From: Prorocentrum cordatum
Taxonomy: Eukaryota; Sar; Dinophyceae; Prorocentrales; Prorocentraceae
NCBI GenBank assembly: GCA_963575745.1
Contig: CAUYUJ010007458.1
Span: 310,001 to 374,000 of the forward strand
Reading direction: 5' to 3'
Length of the DNA stretch: 64,000 bases
In this document: positions 12,756 through 23,394 of the stretch, in pieces
Layout of the letters: each line of letters begins with the position of its first letter
Position numbering within the stretch: position 1 is the first letter of the stretch
Program-made: the position numbers and the translations under genes
The notes under the pieces: model-generated
Database searches by the model: none
The model's input: the letters and a program-made list of their open reading frames with translations, nothing else
What the model was told of the DNA's origin: nothing

Positions 12756-14924
12756 CTGGCGGAGGCACACGAGCACAGCCTCTGGGGGTCCGCCGACGGC
12801 GTCCGCGGCAATGCCAGGAGAGTGCTGTTTGCATCGTCGCCCCCACCCAGAGATGGCACTGCCGCGCCCGAGGGTGGCCCGCCAGGACTGCGAGGCAGGC
12901 GGGCAGCAGAGAGCGCGAGACTCCTGGCGTCCGCGGGCGGCTCCTGCGCCTGCCACGGGCCCGATCCCCGCCCCCCCCCTCCGTTTCGCCCCCCGGCTTG
13001 TCTTCTCCCACCCCCCCCTTTGGTTTCGTCCCCTCCGTTTCGCTCCCCTCCGATTCGCCCCGCCCACCCCTCCGTTTCGCCCCCGGCTTGTCCTCTCCTC
13101 TCGCTTGCACCGTCGGCGAGCGGCGCGGGCGCAGCCTGATCGATCACCGCGCGCAGGCATCCTCCGCCGCCTCCTCGGCGATCCCAGGCCCTCTCCTGCG
13201 ATGCGGAGGCGTCGCGTCGCGACGAGTCTGCTGAGAGGGCGAAGGGTCCAGGGGTGCCAGGATGCTCTGCTTCTGCGGTTGCTCCTCTCCCCTCCTCGAG
13301 CGAACGCCGCTCCGACCCACTGCTACGCCGGCGCTCGGGATGCCCCCTTGGCTAGCGGCACCAGCGAGAACATGAAGGTGAACAATAGGCGCAGCTCGCC
13401 TTCCGTTAGAGTCGGCGTCATGGCCACGATCGCTGGCCCAGGCTGACCACTAAGGCCGGGACACGTCGAATCCAATCGTCCCCTGATGAGCCTCAGCAGG
13501 GGGGAAACGCGCTTGGCCAAACTATGGTGGCGCGATCTGTGTGGCGAAATATTCGTGGTGTTTTTTGTGAGTTGCAAACAACGTGGCTGCAAAATATGTA
13601 TGAAACACGTTGGTGTTTCACTGTGTGTATGCTGACATGCTTGAAGAGGTGGTGTGATTGGTGTGAATGACCTATGTGCGCGCGTGGGCATTGTGATATC
13701 TGTTGCAAGGGAGTATAGAAAAGATACGTGTTGCGTTATCGTGTTCGCGAGCATGGGATACAAGCTGGGCTGGTATGGTCTGATCCCACATGGAACACGA
13801 ACCATGTGGCAGAGTGGCAGAATGATACGTAAATTGGAGCGTCCCAAGGGTTTCGATGAAGCCGGGCTCGGGTGGTCGACTCTATTTTCTGGAAAATTGA
13901 AGGGACCAGGTATACAGGAGGAGGAGGAGGAGGAGGAGGAGGAGGAGGAGGAGGAGGAGGAGTCGGCGCCCACGACTGGCCACCAGCCGGGCGCCATGCG
14001 AAACCCTGGCGGACCCACCAAACCCGCGGGAGGCCCACGAGGAGGGCCCACGACCCGCCACCAGCCGGGGCACCATGCGGGGTCCCAGCGGACCCCTCCG
14101 AAGCACGTGGCGCCCGAGAGGCGCCCACGAGCGGCCCCACAATGCAGGCACCAAACGAAGCTCTGGCGGACCTATCAAAATGCGCATCTTTGCCAGCGTC
14201 TGCCCCCAACATCTTGTTTTCTTCCGTGGATGTTCAGGCGGATGGAGTGCAATACACGTGGTGCAAGCTAGGTGGTGTGAACCATGAGGTGCGAACCGTA
14301 TATGAGATATGTCGTGCAAACTGGCGTAAAAAGGATGTGCTGTGTTTCCCCCATTAGATCCAGACGCACGGCCGTCGACGGCGACAGCACAACCGAAAAC
14401 CGACCGAACCAACAACGAAACCGAACCGACGGAACCGACAGGCCTGGAGTCACCTGGAATGGCGCGGCAGCGCAGCAACGCCACAACAACCGATCAAACC
14501 GAACCGATCGAACGCAGTACCACGCCCGACTCGGCATGGACAACCCTCCAGGAGCGTGTCTCTGTATTCGCGGCGATAACAGGCGTTATGGGGGTGGATG
14601 GGCCGGGGTGGGGCATAACGTAACGCCCCCGCCGCCGTGCGGTTCTGGCACCACCACTCGGGGTGACCCAAAAAGGGGTCCAACTGAAAGGGGGTGGTGC
14701 ACTAGATTTGGGGCATTGCAGATGTATTGCGCCGGAGAATTGTATTGCATTGAATTGCAAGTAATGTGTTGCACGCGAAAATACAACAATACATATGCGC
14801 CCCGAAATGTATTGCACGCCCCAAGTGTATTGCAACCCCACAAACTTATTGCACCAACTCTATTGCACCACCCCCTTGTCGCTGGACCCCTTCTGGGTCA
14901 ACCCGAACCACAGCGTCCGCGCGC

Positions 14925-15023
14925 ACGACGACGAGCGACGACGACGACGACGAGCGACGAGCGACGACGACGAGCGACGACGACGACGACGAGCCACGAC
15001 GACGACGCCGACGACGAGCGACC

Positions 15024-15064
<41 letters not shown>

Positions 15065-15510
15065 CGACGACTTCGACGACGACGACGACGAACGACGAAC
15101 GACGGCGACGGCGACGACGACGACGACGAACCAACGAGCAGCGCCTCTGGAGGTCTCCGGAGGTTTCCCGACGCCTCCAGAGGCCTCCTGAGGCCTCTGG
15201 AAGCCTCCAGACGCCTTCCGGAGGTTATCCGAAGGCCTCCAGAGGCCCTCGAAAGCATTCGAGGGCGTTTGGCAACGACGAGCGACCGCGAGCGATGACG
15301 ACCGACGACAACGACGAAATCGATGACGAAGATTACGACGACGATGACGAGCGACGAGCGACGACGACGACGACAACGACGACGACGACAACGAAGAGCG
15401 ACGACGACGACGACGAGAGACGACGGCGACGACGACGACGACGAGTGACGACGACGACCACGACGACGAAGACGACGACGACGACCGACGACGAAGAGCG
15501 ACGAAGATGT
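14925..15510. repeat. (GAC)n arrays with GCCTCC-rich interruption
   Basis: Two long imperfect GAC/ACG triplet arrays interrupted at about 15135-15300 by units with CTCCAGAGGCCTC. The frames are open in several phases because the unit is a triplet. Confidence 0.95.
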
Positions 15511-15689
15511 GTGGCGAACACATGCCTGTTGAGGCGTCGTAGCCTCCGCGTGTCAAATAAGAGGTATGCTCCCTACCTCCCTCCTCCATCGTCGTCGTCG
15601 TCATCCTTCTCCTCCTACTGCTCTGTCTCCTACAAACACCACAAGTGCCTGAGAGCACCGCAACTTGCCCGCGACCACCGCCCCTATGC

Positions 15690-16040
15690 GGATTTCTATG
15701 CGCATCCCTGTGAGGGCCCCTCTGGGGATCCCTATGTGCATCCCAATGCGGATCCCTAATTATGTGGATGCTTATGCGGATCCCTATGTGGATCCCTATG
15801 CGCATCCCTATGCAGATGCCTATGCGAATTGCCATGCGGATCCCTATGCGGATCCCTATACGGATGCCTCTGGGTATCCCTATGCGGGTTCCCACGCGGA
15901 TCCCGATGCGGACCCCTATGCGGATCCCTGTGCGGATCTCTATAACGATTCCTTGGAAATCCGATGCGGATCCCTATATGGATCCCGATGGATATCTCTG
16001 TGCGACCACCATGCAGGTACCTGTCCGAATTTCTGTGCGG
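15690..16040. repeat. 12-bp minisatellite GGATCCCTATGC
   Basis: About 28 units of GGATCCCTATGC, with variants such as GCATCCCTATGC and GGATGCCTATGC. The period of 12 keeps frames open on both strands. Confidence 0.9.
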
Positions 16041-16236
16041 ATGACGATGCGGATCCCCTTGGCGCACGGCGGCTGTGCCAGGGGCGCACTGGGGGCCGGA
16101 ACGTTACGTCATGGGGGCGGCGGGGGGCCGTAACGCGCGTCATGGCCCAAATAATAAAGAAACACCCTCCAGGGCGAGGGCGGCGTGCTCCGAGACGACC
16201 GCGCGCCGCCCGGGGCCACGTCTGACACCGCGGCGC

Positions 16237-16353
16237 CTTGCTGGTCAGCACCTGCTGGAACACGACCGCGTCGAGCATGATCAGCCTGCAGGCGCTCGCG
16301 GTGAGGAGCGTGCCCTGGTACACCCAGTCGGTCCACAGCACGTGCTCCGAAGC
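16237..16353 (-). CDS. Channel exon: late CNBD beta strands and C helix
   Basis: After CGCGCAG the frame gives ASEHVLWTDWVYQGTLLTAS then ACRLIMLDAVVFQQVLTSK, 39 codons in phase 0. The pattern E-x-V-L-W-x-x-W-V-x-x-G-x-L-x-A followed by L-x-x-L-D-A-x-x-F is the second half of the CNBD-like roll in protist EAG/CNG-like channels. The arginine expected in a true cyclic-nucleotide phosphate-binding cassette is absent here (V-Y-Q-G). Ligand binding is therefore doubtful. The donor is AAG|GCGCCG (GC). The exon just upstream, which should end with a glutamate codon, is missing. Confidence 0.8.
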
Positions 16354-16539
16354 CTGCGCGCAGGGCGCTCGCCGACGGGGGCGCCGGGCGCGTGCGCCGC
16401 CCATCCCTCCCCGTGGCCGGCCCCTGGGGCGGCGCGGGGCGGCCAACAGCAGCACGTGCATCCGCGGGAGCAATGAGGACAGCCGAGCGGATGCGGCGCC
16501 ACCCGCACGGACCCGTCGCGAGGCTGGGGAGGAGGTGCC

Positions 16540-16758
16540 GGGGGGGGGGAGGGCGACGAGGAAGGAGCGAGGGGAAAATCGGGGAAGTCCACGAGGGCGG
16601 GACGCCAATCATGGCGGCCGTGTGTGCGCGGCCCGGGGGGGGGGGGGGGGGGGGGACGTAGTGGAATAGGAAGAGGCGCTATGGAATCTGGGGGGATGTC
16701 ATGGCCCCCGCCACGACATCCACCCACCCCCCAGTCATCACCCCCCTCTCTGGCGCCT
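16540..16758. mobile_element. MITE-like element, family D copy 3 (divergent)
   Basis: Shares AGAGGCGC-ATG-AATCTGGGG, ATGTCATGGCCCCCGCCACGACAT and the CACCCCCCTCTCT right end with copies 1 and 2, but has an expanded G-run at 16635-16654. Confidence 0.6.
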
Positions 16759-17187
16759 CCGAAAAGAGGCTGGGGGGGAGGCCGCCCGCTCCTCGACTGC
16801 GCTCTCTGCACGCTCCTCGCCGTCGCGTCCATCGTCGTGGCGGTCGTCTGCGTCGGGGCAGGTCCTGCTCCGCGCCCCCATCTTCAGCTCAAACTCAGAC
16901 TCCTCGTCGTTCTTCTCGTCTGTCCTCCGTCGTCCCTGTCGTCGCTCGTTCCTCCCTCTCCTCTCCTCTCGTCTCCTCGGCCTCTCGTCCCCTCTCGTCG
17001 TGCGTCCCGCTCTGCTTTCGTGCGTCCTTCCTTCCCGCCAGACGGCCTTTGACTGCCTTTGTCTGTCCATCGGCTGCCGCAGGCGGGCCCGTCTGCCTGC
17101 ACGCAGCCTACCGCCCTCCCCTTGATTGGGGCCAGCCTAGGACTGCTCAGGGCGCGCTCGTCGTCCTCGTCGTCCTCCCGCTCCCTT

Positions 17188-17420
17188 TTGAGCAGAAACC
17201 GACCGTCACGGCATCCCTATAGGCCTACCACGGAATGTTTTTAGAACCCATAAATGTTCGAAGCACAGAACAAAGTATCTTAGAAAACAAACCCGATGTG
17301 TTAAAACAAGCCAGTCCCAGCCAGAAAGGTTCTAAGAACATCTCGTGGAAACCACACAAGGTTCTTAGAACATTGTTTGGTAGGCCTGTAGGCACGCCAG
17401 GACCCTTCGCCACTGCTTGA
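17188..17420. mobile_element. MITE-like element, family C copy 1
   Basis: Ends TTGAGCAG and CTGCTTGA, inner inverted blocks TAGGCCTACCA and TGGTAGGCCT, and internal GTTCTTAGAACA palindromes. Other copies are at 31949-32172 and 33460-33691. Confidence 0.8.
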
Positions 17421-18885
17421 CACTCCTCCCACCCCCTCCCACGCGCGTTTGGATCCCAGGCGCCCACTGCCCTGGCAAGATCGTGTCGGGGATCTTCTGC
17501 TGGAAGCGGTCCACTCTTTCACGTTTTTCTTGTCACGCTTGCCTGTGTCAGGCCGGGGCCTCGGTTCGGGTAACCAACGACTGAATGCTCCGAGGGAGTT
17601 CCGCGCGTCTGCACCTCCTTGACAGCTCCACCAGCGTTCTTGGGGCGACGCCCCAACTGCCCTGAATGCAGGATTCTGTCAACGATGTGCCCTGTGGTGC
17701 CTTAAGCTAGCCCGCGCCCGAGCTTGGGGATACGAGCAAGGCCGCAACTTCATGTTCGGCCAAGCCGGCCGTTGGCGATACCGCGCGGAATGGAATATAC
17801 AATGCGGTGATGTACGCACTTCGTAGAGACACTCGCGTATCGCTGCTGCGTGACTTTTACACAACACGAGCACGTTGTTATCAGAAGCGAGGGCACCTGC
17901 GATCAGAGAGACAGCTGCTGGATTGGGCTGCCTATGTTCAAAACGCCTACAGGGCTGAGGGGAAGGCATGTGCAAATAATCATGTTCAACAGTGTACCAG
18001 GACAACCTGTAGTTGTAGCAGCGGGGCAGGATCAGGATGATCTGGCAAGAGATGTGCACCCAGAAACGAAGCAAACAACATCCTCTGCAATTCGGTAGTA
18101 CTGCAGCCGTCCTTTCTCAATGAAAAGCCGCTCGCCCAGCTATCGCCAGACTGAAGCATGGCTGAGGTGTGGAAATTTGTGTTCTAGAGGGTCTGGTCCC
18201 TCCCTCAACGTACCGAACCAGCACCACACAATGAGAGTGGAGGGCAGAGAGTCCAGGGCAGAGTTGGGAGAGCAAAGAATTTGCAGTGCCGCGCAACACT
18301 TTGAGTGGCAAGAACAGAGAACTCATGGAAGAGGAGTAGAGGGTGGATGATGGACCGTCCTTCCCAAATTGTATGGGCGGTGGTGCACAATAAAGAATAT
18401 TGAAGGGGCCGCAGGACACACACACACACAAATACACACAAATAAACAGATTCCCCATATTTTCCAATATTTTTAAGGTGTTCGTCTTCCCCCCCACTTC
18501 CCATAGTTTCCAATATTTTCTGGGAAATCGACGATTAATTGTGTCTGTGTGATTTTCCCCCTCCTGAAATATATCATACCAGATGTGCCGTTCTCCGATT
18601 GTGCCCACCACCAGGGCGTTCTATATATATATATAGGGCTCCAGCAGATGTTCGGCAAACTGGTGACGGACGATTGGCCGTCACGGAGGCAGGACGGGCG
18701 TGGACGATGCCATTTGGGGTCCTGCTGCTGGGCGAGCCGCTCAAGGTACACTCACCCCAGGTCGGGGAATTTGGTGGCACACGTCGGAGACAATCCCCCC
18801 CCGAGGCGCGACGGCACCCCAAGCACAGCCTTGGAGGGCGCCCTGCAAACCACGTTCAGCACACATGATGGCTCGATCGCACAAA

Positions 18886-19083
18886 TCGGCGGCGAGCCAG
18901 GGCGGGAAGGGAGAAGGGGAGAGCTTCCTCGGAAGGCTTGGAAGTCCCCCGGCCTGTGAGAAATGTTCTAAGCCTGCGCCGACGGAAAAAAAACACAAAC
19001 CAGAAGGCCAGCGCGCTTCTGAGAAGCCCCGCCGCCTTTGGAGAAAGACTTCTCCTTCTCACTTCCCCCTCTAGCTCGTCGTC
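18886..19083. mobile_element. MITE-like element, family A copy 1 (degenerate)
   Basis: Begins TCGGCGGCGAGCCAGGGCGG and ends CTTCTCACTTCCCCCTCTAG then CTCGTCGTC. A-rich flanks CACAAA and CCCAAA may be a decayed target duplication. Confidence 0.6.
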
Positions 19084-19382
19084 ACCCAAAGTCCGGCAGC
19101 ACACAAGGCTTCGCAACACAGAGAGTTGGTGGGGAGGGGTCGAGGAAAGAGTGAGGGGGCGACAGGTTGGAGGAAGGAGAGCGTCAACACATCCCGCCCG
19201 TTTTGACATAGTCCGCGGTGGATTTCGCAGGTATATGCTGCGCCGCCGTACCAAGCGCAACCAACTTGGCCCCGTACGCGCAGAGGCATGGCTCGTTTCA
19301 TATCCCCCCGAGACCCGAACAGTGGGCACACGAGCAATAAGGCGCCAGCCGTTCGCATCATCTGAGGTGGATCGGATGGCAC

Positions 19383-19502
19383 CTCATCGGCGCTGAAAAT
19401 GATCTCGTTCTCCGCGACAAGAACTGTGTTGATGCCTTCGTGACAAATCCTCTTCATCATCTGCGGATTCCTCTCGCGCAGCAAGGCGAACAACGGATGC
19501 AC
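19383..19502 (-). CDS. Channel exon: start of the CNBD-like domain
   Basis: Begins after ACCCCAG with VHPLFALLRERNPQMMKRIC, then HEGINTVLVAENEIIFSADE. This matches the A helix and first beta strands of a cyclic-nucleotide-binding-like domain (V-H-P-x-F, then a late I-I-F-S-A). With a GT donor (GAG|GTGCCA) it is 120 bp, 40 codons, phase 0. The frame stays family-like a little further (VPSDPPQMM), so a GC donor near 19357 is an alternative end. The following CNBD exon was not found. Confidence 0.8.
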
Positions 19503-20500
19503 CTGGGGTCGGGGGTGCGCTCTCGCAGACACTCCCACGCGCTACATCGAGCAATCCACATATACATACTCACACTCATTTGTTCGAGCCAAGGCGCCCC
19601 TCTTTCAGGCGAAGCACAATACACATAAATATACGCCCCCACCTAGACACACAAAATTCCGCGAACCACTGAAACACCCAACTGGCCCGTCACGAAGCAC
19701 TGCCCATGTTATCTGTGTCAACGATGGGCGATCAAAACCAGGGTGCTCTGTTTGACAACCTCCATCTGATTAACAAAGGCACCCGTTCCCCGCCCAACCC
19801 TCATTTGCACCTTGTGCATTTATGCCTGGATTGTCTAAACCTCTCTCTCCCCATATGCTAAGATGCGCTTCTTGTTACTGTCCGGGCACTCTGCGGCTGA
19901 TCCGGTGTTTGTGCACAAACGCATATATTGAGATAGAGAGACATGGATAGAGAGAGAGAGAGAGCGAGAGAGAGTGAGAGAGAGAGAGAGAGCTGAAAAA
20001 TGCGTACCCCTGAATTTGCAGAAGCACTCTTGGCCCATCAAACGGTGCAGGAAATACTCTCGGCCCCTCCCACAAGACCGATTGTGCGAGGATGCCCTGA
20101 GCGAGGGCGCCAGTTTAGGATTACGCGCCGGATTGTCTCAGTTTCCATCGGATTCGCCAATTGCGGTGCAGACAAAGCAGTTGTTGGCCTCGCCTCTGGC
20201 GCGCCAAGGGTAAGTCGGAGCTTGGGGGGTGAGATCGCAGTGGAACGAAGACCACCAACGGAGAAATCGTTTCGTGTCGTGTCGTGTCGTGCGTGCGGGC
20301 GAGGCGAAGCTGCGTGGGCTCGCAAGGGGAATGAACCCGCCGTTGCTAGAGCGAAGTCAAGACAAACTCCGCCGTCCGTCCGGCGGTGGCTTGAGCGGTG
20401 TCCCGTGGTGTCCCGTGGTGTCCGCCACTGCAAGGGCGGAGTCAAGACAAATGTTTCTCCCCCGCCCGCCCGTCCGTGGGTCCGTCTGGCGGTGGCTCGC

Positions 20501-21380
20501 GACCGATAATGAGATCGATACTGAGACCGATGTGGTGCCCCGAGGTGTCCCGTGGTGTCCCGAACAGTGACATCGATAAGGAGATCGATAATGAGATCGA
20601 AAGGTGTCCCCTGGTGTCCCGTTGAGTGAGATCGATAGTGAGATCGATACTGAGATCGATGTGGTGCCCCGTGGTGTCCCGTGGTGTCCCAAAACGTGAG
20701 ATCGGTAGTGAGATCGACAGGTGTCCCGTGGTGTCCCGTTGAGTGAGATCGATAGTGAGATCAATAATGAGATTGATGTGGTGTCCGGAGGTGTCCCGTG
20801 GTGTGGCGTGGTGTCCAGGTGAGTGAGATCGATAGTGAGATCGATGGTGAGACCGATAATGAGATCGAGAGGTGTCCGTCGGTGTCCAGTGGTGTCCCGT
20901 GCCCGTGGTGTCCCGTGGTGTTCCGTTGAGTGAGATCGATAGTGAGACCGATAATGAGATCGATACTGAGATCGATGTGGTGCCCCGAGGTGTCCCGTGG
21001 TGTCCCGAACAGACAGATCGATAAGGATATCGATAATGAGATCGAAAGGTGTCCCTTGGTGTCCCGTTGAGTGAGATCGATAGTGAGATCGATACTGAGA
21101 TCGATGTGGTGCCCCGTGGTGTCCCGTGGTGTCCCAAAACGTGAGATCGGTAGTGAGATCGACAGGTGTCCCGTGGTGCCCCGTTGAGTAAGATCGATAG
21201 TGAGATCGATAGTGAGATTGATGTGGTGTCCCGAGGTGTCCCGTGGTGTCATATGGTGTCCCGTTGAGTGAGATCGATAGTAAGATCGATGGTGAGACCG
21301 ATAATGAGATCGAGAGGTGTCCGTCGGTGTCCAGTGGTGTCCCGTGCCCGTGGTGTCCCGTGGTCTCTCTTCCCCCCCTC
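20501..21380. repeat. Tandem duplication with exact 445-bp period, itself made of GAGATCGAT and GTGTCCCGTG units
   Basis: The string GACCGATAATGAGATCGATA at 20501 recurs at 20946, and GGTGTCCAGTGGTGTCCCGT at 20881 recurs at 21326, both 445 bp apart. The two units therefore differ by substitutions but not by net length. Confidence 0.9.
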
Positions 21381-21859
21381 CCATAACCTCCTTATCACCC
21401 GAAGGGTGGTCGTATAAGTATGATGTGCGTTCCCAGCCAGTGCGCCGTGCGTGATTGGTGATTGGTGTGGCGCCTCCGCCTCCTCCTGACCCACCCGCCT
21501 CCCTCGCACACTCATGCTCAACTCAACTTAAGAATACTCAGATCCAAGTGCACTCCGCCTCGTAATCATTTTCACTCCTACCTGTATTCGCTCTACACTA
21601 ACTATCCACTCCTCAGTCACGCATCACTTCACTTCACATCATGCTCATGTCTGGAGGGCGCGCGGCTGGATGCCCCAGACCGGAGGGTCCGCGCCCTCCC
21701 TATATTTCAACAGCCCGTCATCCCAGGACCTCCCCTCCCCCAGTCGGTCGTCCCGGACCACCCCCCACACCCCTCCCCTTCCAAAAGAGGCCCCCCCCTC
21801 TCCTGCACTGGAAATTCGGGTGCCCCTCCCTCCCCCCCTGTGGACACGCCACCCCCCTA

Positions 21860-22480
21860 CCTCCGGAACCCTACCCCCCAACCCGATAACCCGAACGCTG
21901 TAACCCGAACAACCTAAACATAGCACCCTACCCCTTACTCCGTACCCCCAAACACCCTAACCCTAACACCCTAACACCGTAACAACCTAACCTTACCACC
22001 CGAATCCGAACCCTGCCACCCAAGCCTTGAGCCCGAACCCTAACAGCCTAACCCGAACCCTACCTCCTTGGACCTAACACCCGAGCCCTAAATCCCTACC
22101 TCCACCTCGCCCTAACACCCTACTCCGAACCCTACCGCCCTAACCCGAACCCAAACACCCTAAACGTAACAACCTGAACTGAACACCCTTACCCAAACAT
22201 CCGGATCCTAACCTGAGCACCGAAACCCTAACACCCTGGCCCAAATTGCATACACCCTAACTCGAAACCCTAACCCTAGCAACCAATCTCTAACACCCGA
22301 AGCCTGGCACCCTAACGCAAACAACCCAACTCCGTCCCCTAACCCTGAACCCCTGAGCTCTGAACTCTAAAACCCGAAACACAACGCCCTAGGCCCTGAG
22401 CTTTGAGCCCTAAGCCGTAAGCCATCAGCCAAAAAACCCAAACACTCTAACCCCGAGCTCCAAACCATGCGCACTAAGCC
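21860..22480. repeat. Degenerate CCCTAAC tract (telomere-like composition)
   Basis: About 600 bp of irregular 7-12-base units such as ACCCTAAC, CCCGAAC, CACCCTA. The units never form a clean TTTAGGG or TTAGGG array. Confidence 0.7.
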
Positions 22481-22499
22481 CTAAGCCCCAAGCCAGAGG

Positions 22500-22880
22500 C
22501 TGCGAGATCTCGGATTGGCGCGCGTGCTCCCCTGCTCCGCCATGCCTCCCAGTAGCTGCCAAAAACTAGCGACAGTTGCGCAGTCCGCAGCCCCCCAGGG
22601 AACTGCGAGGTCGCGGTTGGGTGCGCGTACTCCCCTACACTCCGCCGTGCCTCAGGAACCCACGAAAGTGGCGACACTTGCGCAGTCCGCAGTCCGCTTG
22701 GGAGCTGCGAGGTCTCGGCCAGGTGCGCGTACTCCCCTAGTCCGCCGTGCCTCCCAGGAGCCAGCAAAAGCGGCGACAGTTGAGCAGTTCGCAACCCACA
22801 AGGGAGCTGCGAGGTCGTAGCTGGATGTGCGTACTCCCATGCTCCGCCGGACCACCCAAAAGCCCGCAACTGTGGCGACA
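22500..22880. repeat. About 108-bp satellite, block 1 (four copies)
   Basis: Units with GCGTACTCCCCTGCTCCGCC, GTGGCGACAGTTGCGCAGTC and AGCTGCGAGGTCGCGG. It shares its GCGACAG-GCAGTTCGCAGCCCCC core with block 2. Confidence 0.8.
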
Positions 22881-23064
22881 GCAGCGCAGGGGGAGGGACG
22901 GGGAAAGAAAGAGTGGATACCACAATGCTCCATTCAAGACGGGAACCCAACAGAGGACGATTGGGAAAACATGCTATGCGGTCCATATCGGTTGCTTTTG
23001 CGACGGCCTTCTCAACCCTCTGACCCTCACGACCCAATGAATATCAAAAGCCTTTCTTCACATT

Positions 23065-23150
23065 CTCGATATATATATATATATATATATCTCTTTATAT
23101 ATTTAGATATATCTTTATATATATCTCTTTATATATATATATATACATAG
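23065..23150. repeat. (TA)n-rich microsatellite
   Basis: GATATATATATATATATATA followed by CTCTTTATATA repeats. Confidence 0.95.
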
Positions 23151-23394
23151 ATATCCTTAACGATGGAAATCCCACCTTCACGCTACCATGAAATAAACAA
23201 CCTCTCCTGCGACGTACCACACCCCTGTGCATCAACTGACCATATTCGTTGGCCTCTTTTGTGATGGAAAACGACAGTGTGAGATCCGTCATTTGTGGCG
23301 CAAGCTACATGGGGCGCTCTCCCGCTGCGCGACTTACAGGACCCTCGCCTGCCGCGGAGAGGTGCTGGGGACTGGCGGGGGCGCCACGGGAAGC

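Larger units (their letters stand above)
12756..16236 (-). other. Channel intron of about 3.5 kb
   Basis: Holds a (GGA)n run at 13918-13965, GAC arrays at 14925-15130 and 15330-15510, a GCCTCCAGA minisatellite at 15150-15260 and the 12-bp array at 15690-16040. The rest, including 13.2-13.9 kb, shows nothing recognisable. Confidence 0.6.
16354..19382 (-). other. Channel intron region of about 3 kb (expected to contain one unfound CNBD exon)
   Basis: Contains elements of families D (16540-16758), C (17188-17420) and A (18886-19083). 17420-18420 shows nothing recognisable, and a short (CA)n lies at 18419-18445. A segment at about 18768-18851 on the minus strand has an AG acceptor and a GTGAGTG donor. 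Its translation does not give the expected W-x-x-E ending, so it was not called. Confidence 0.5.

Noticed and set aside
14284-15759. 491-codon plus-strand open frame
   Set aside because: Passes through GAC arrays; Thr/Asp/Arg repeats from a triplet microsatellite.
17470-17545. Minus-strand frame with RVDRFQQKIPDTILPG
   Set aside because: Protein-like, but a stop codon lies between the only good acceptor and this frame, and it does not fit the channel family.
18768-18851. Minus-strand segment with AG acceptor and GTGAGTG donor, considered as the missing CNBD exon
   Set aside because: None of its three translations gives the expected beta-roll pattern or the W-x-x-E end needed before the next exon.
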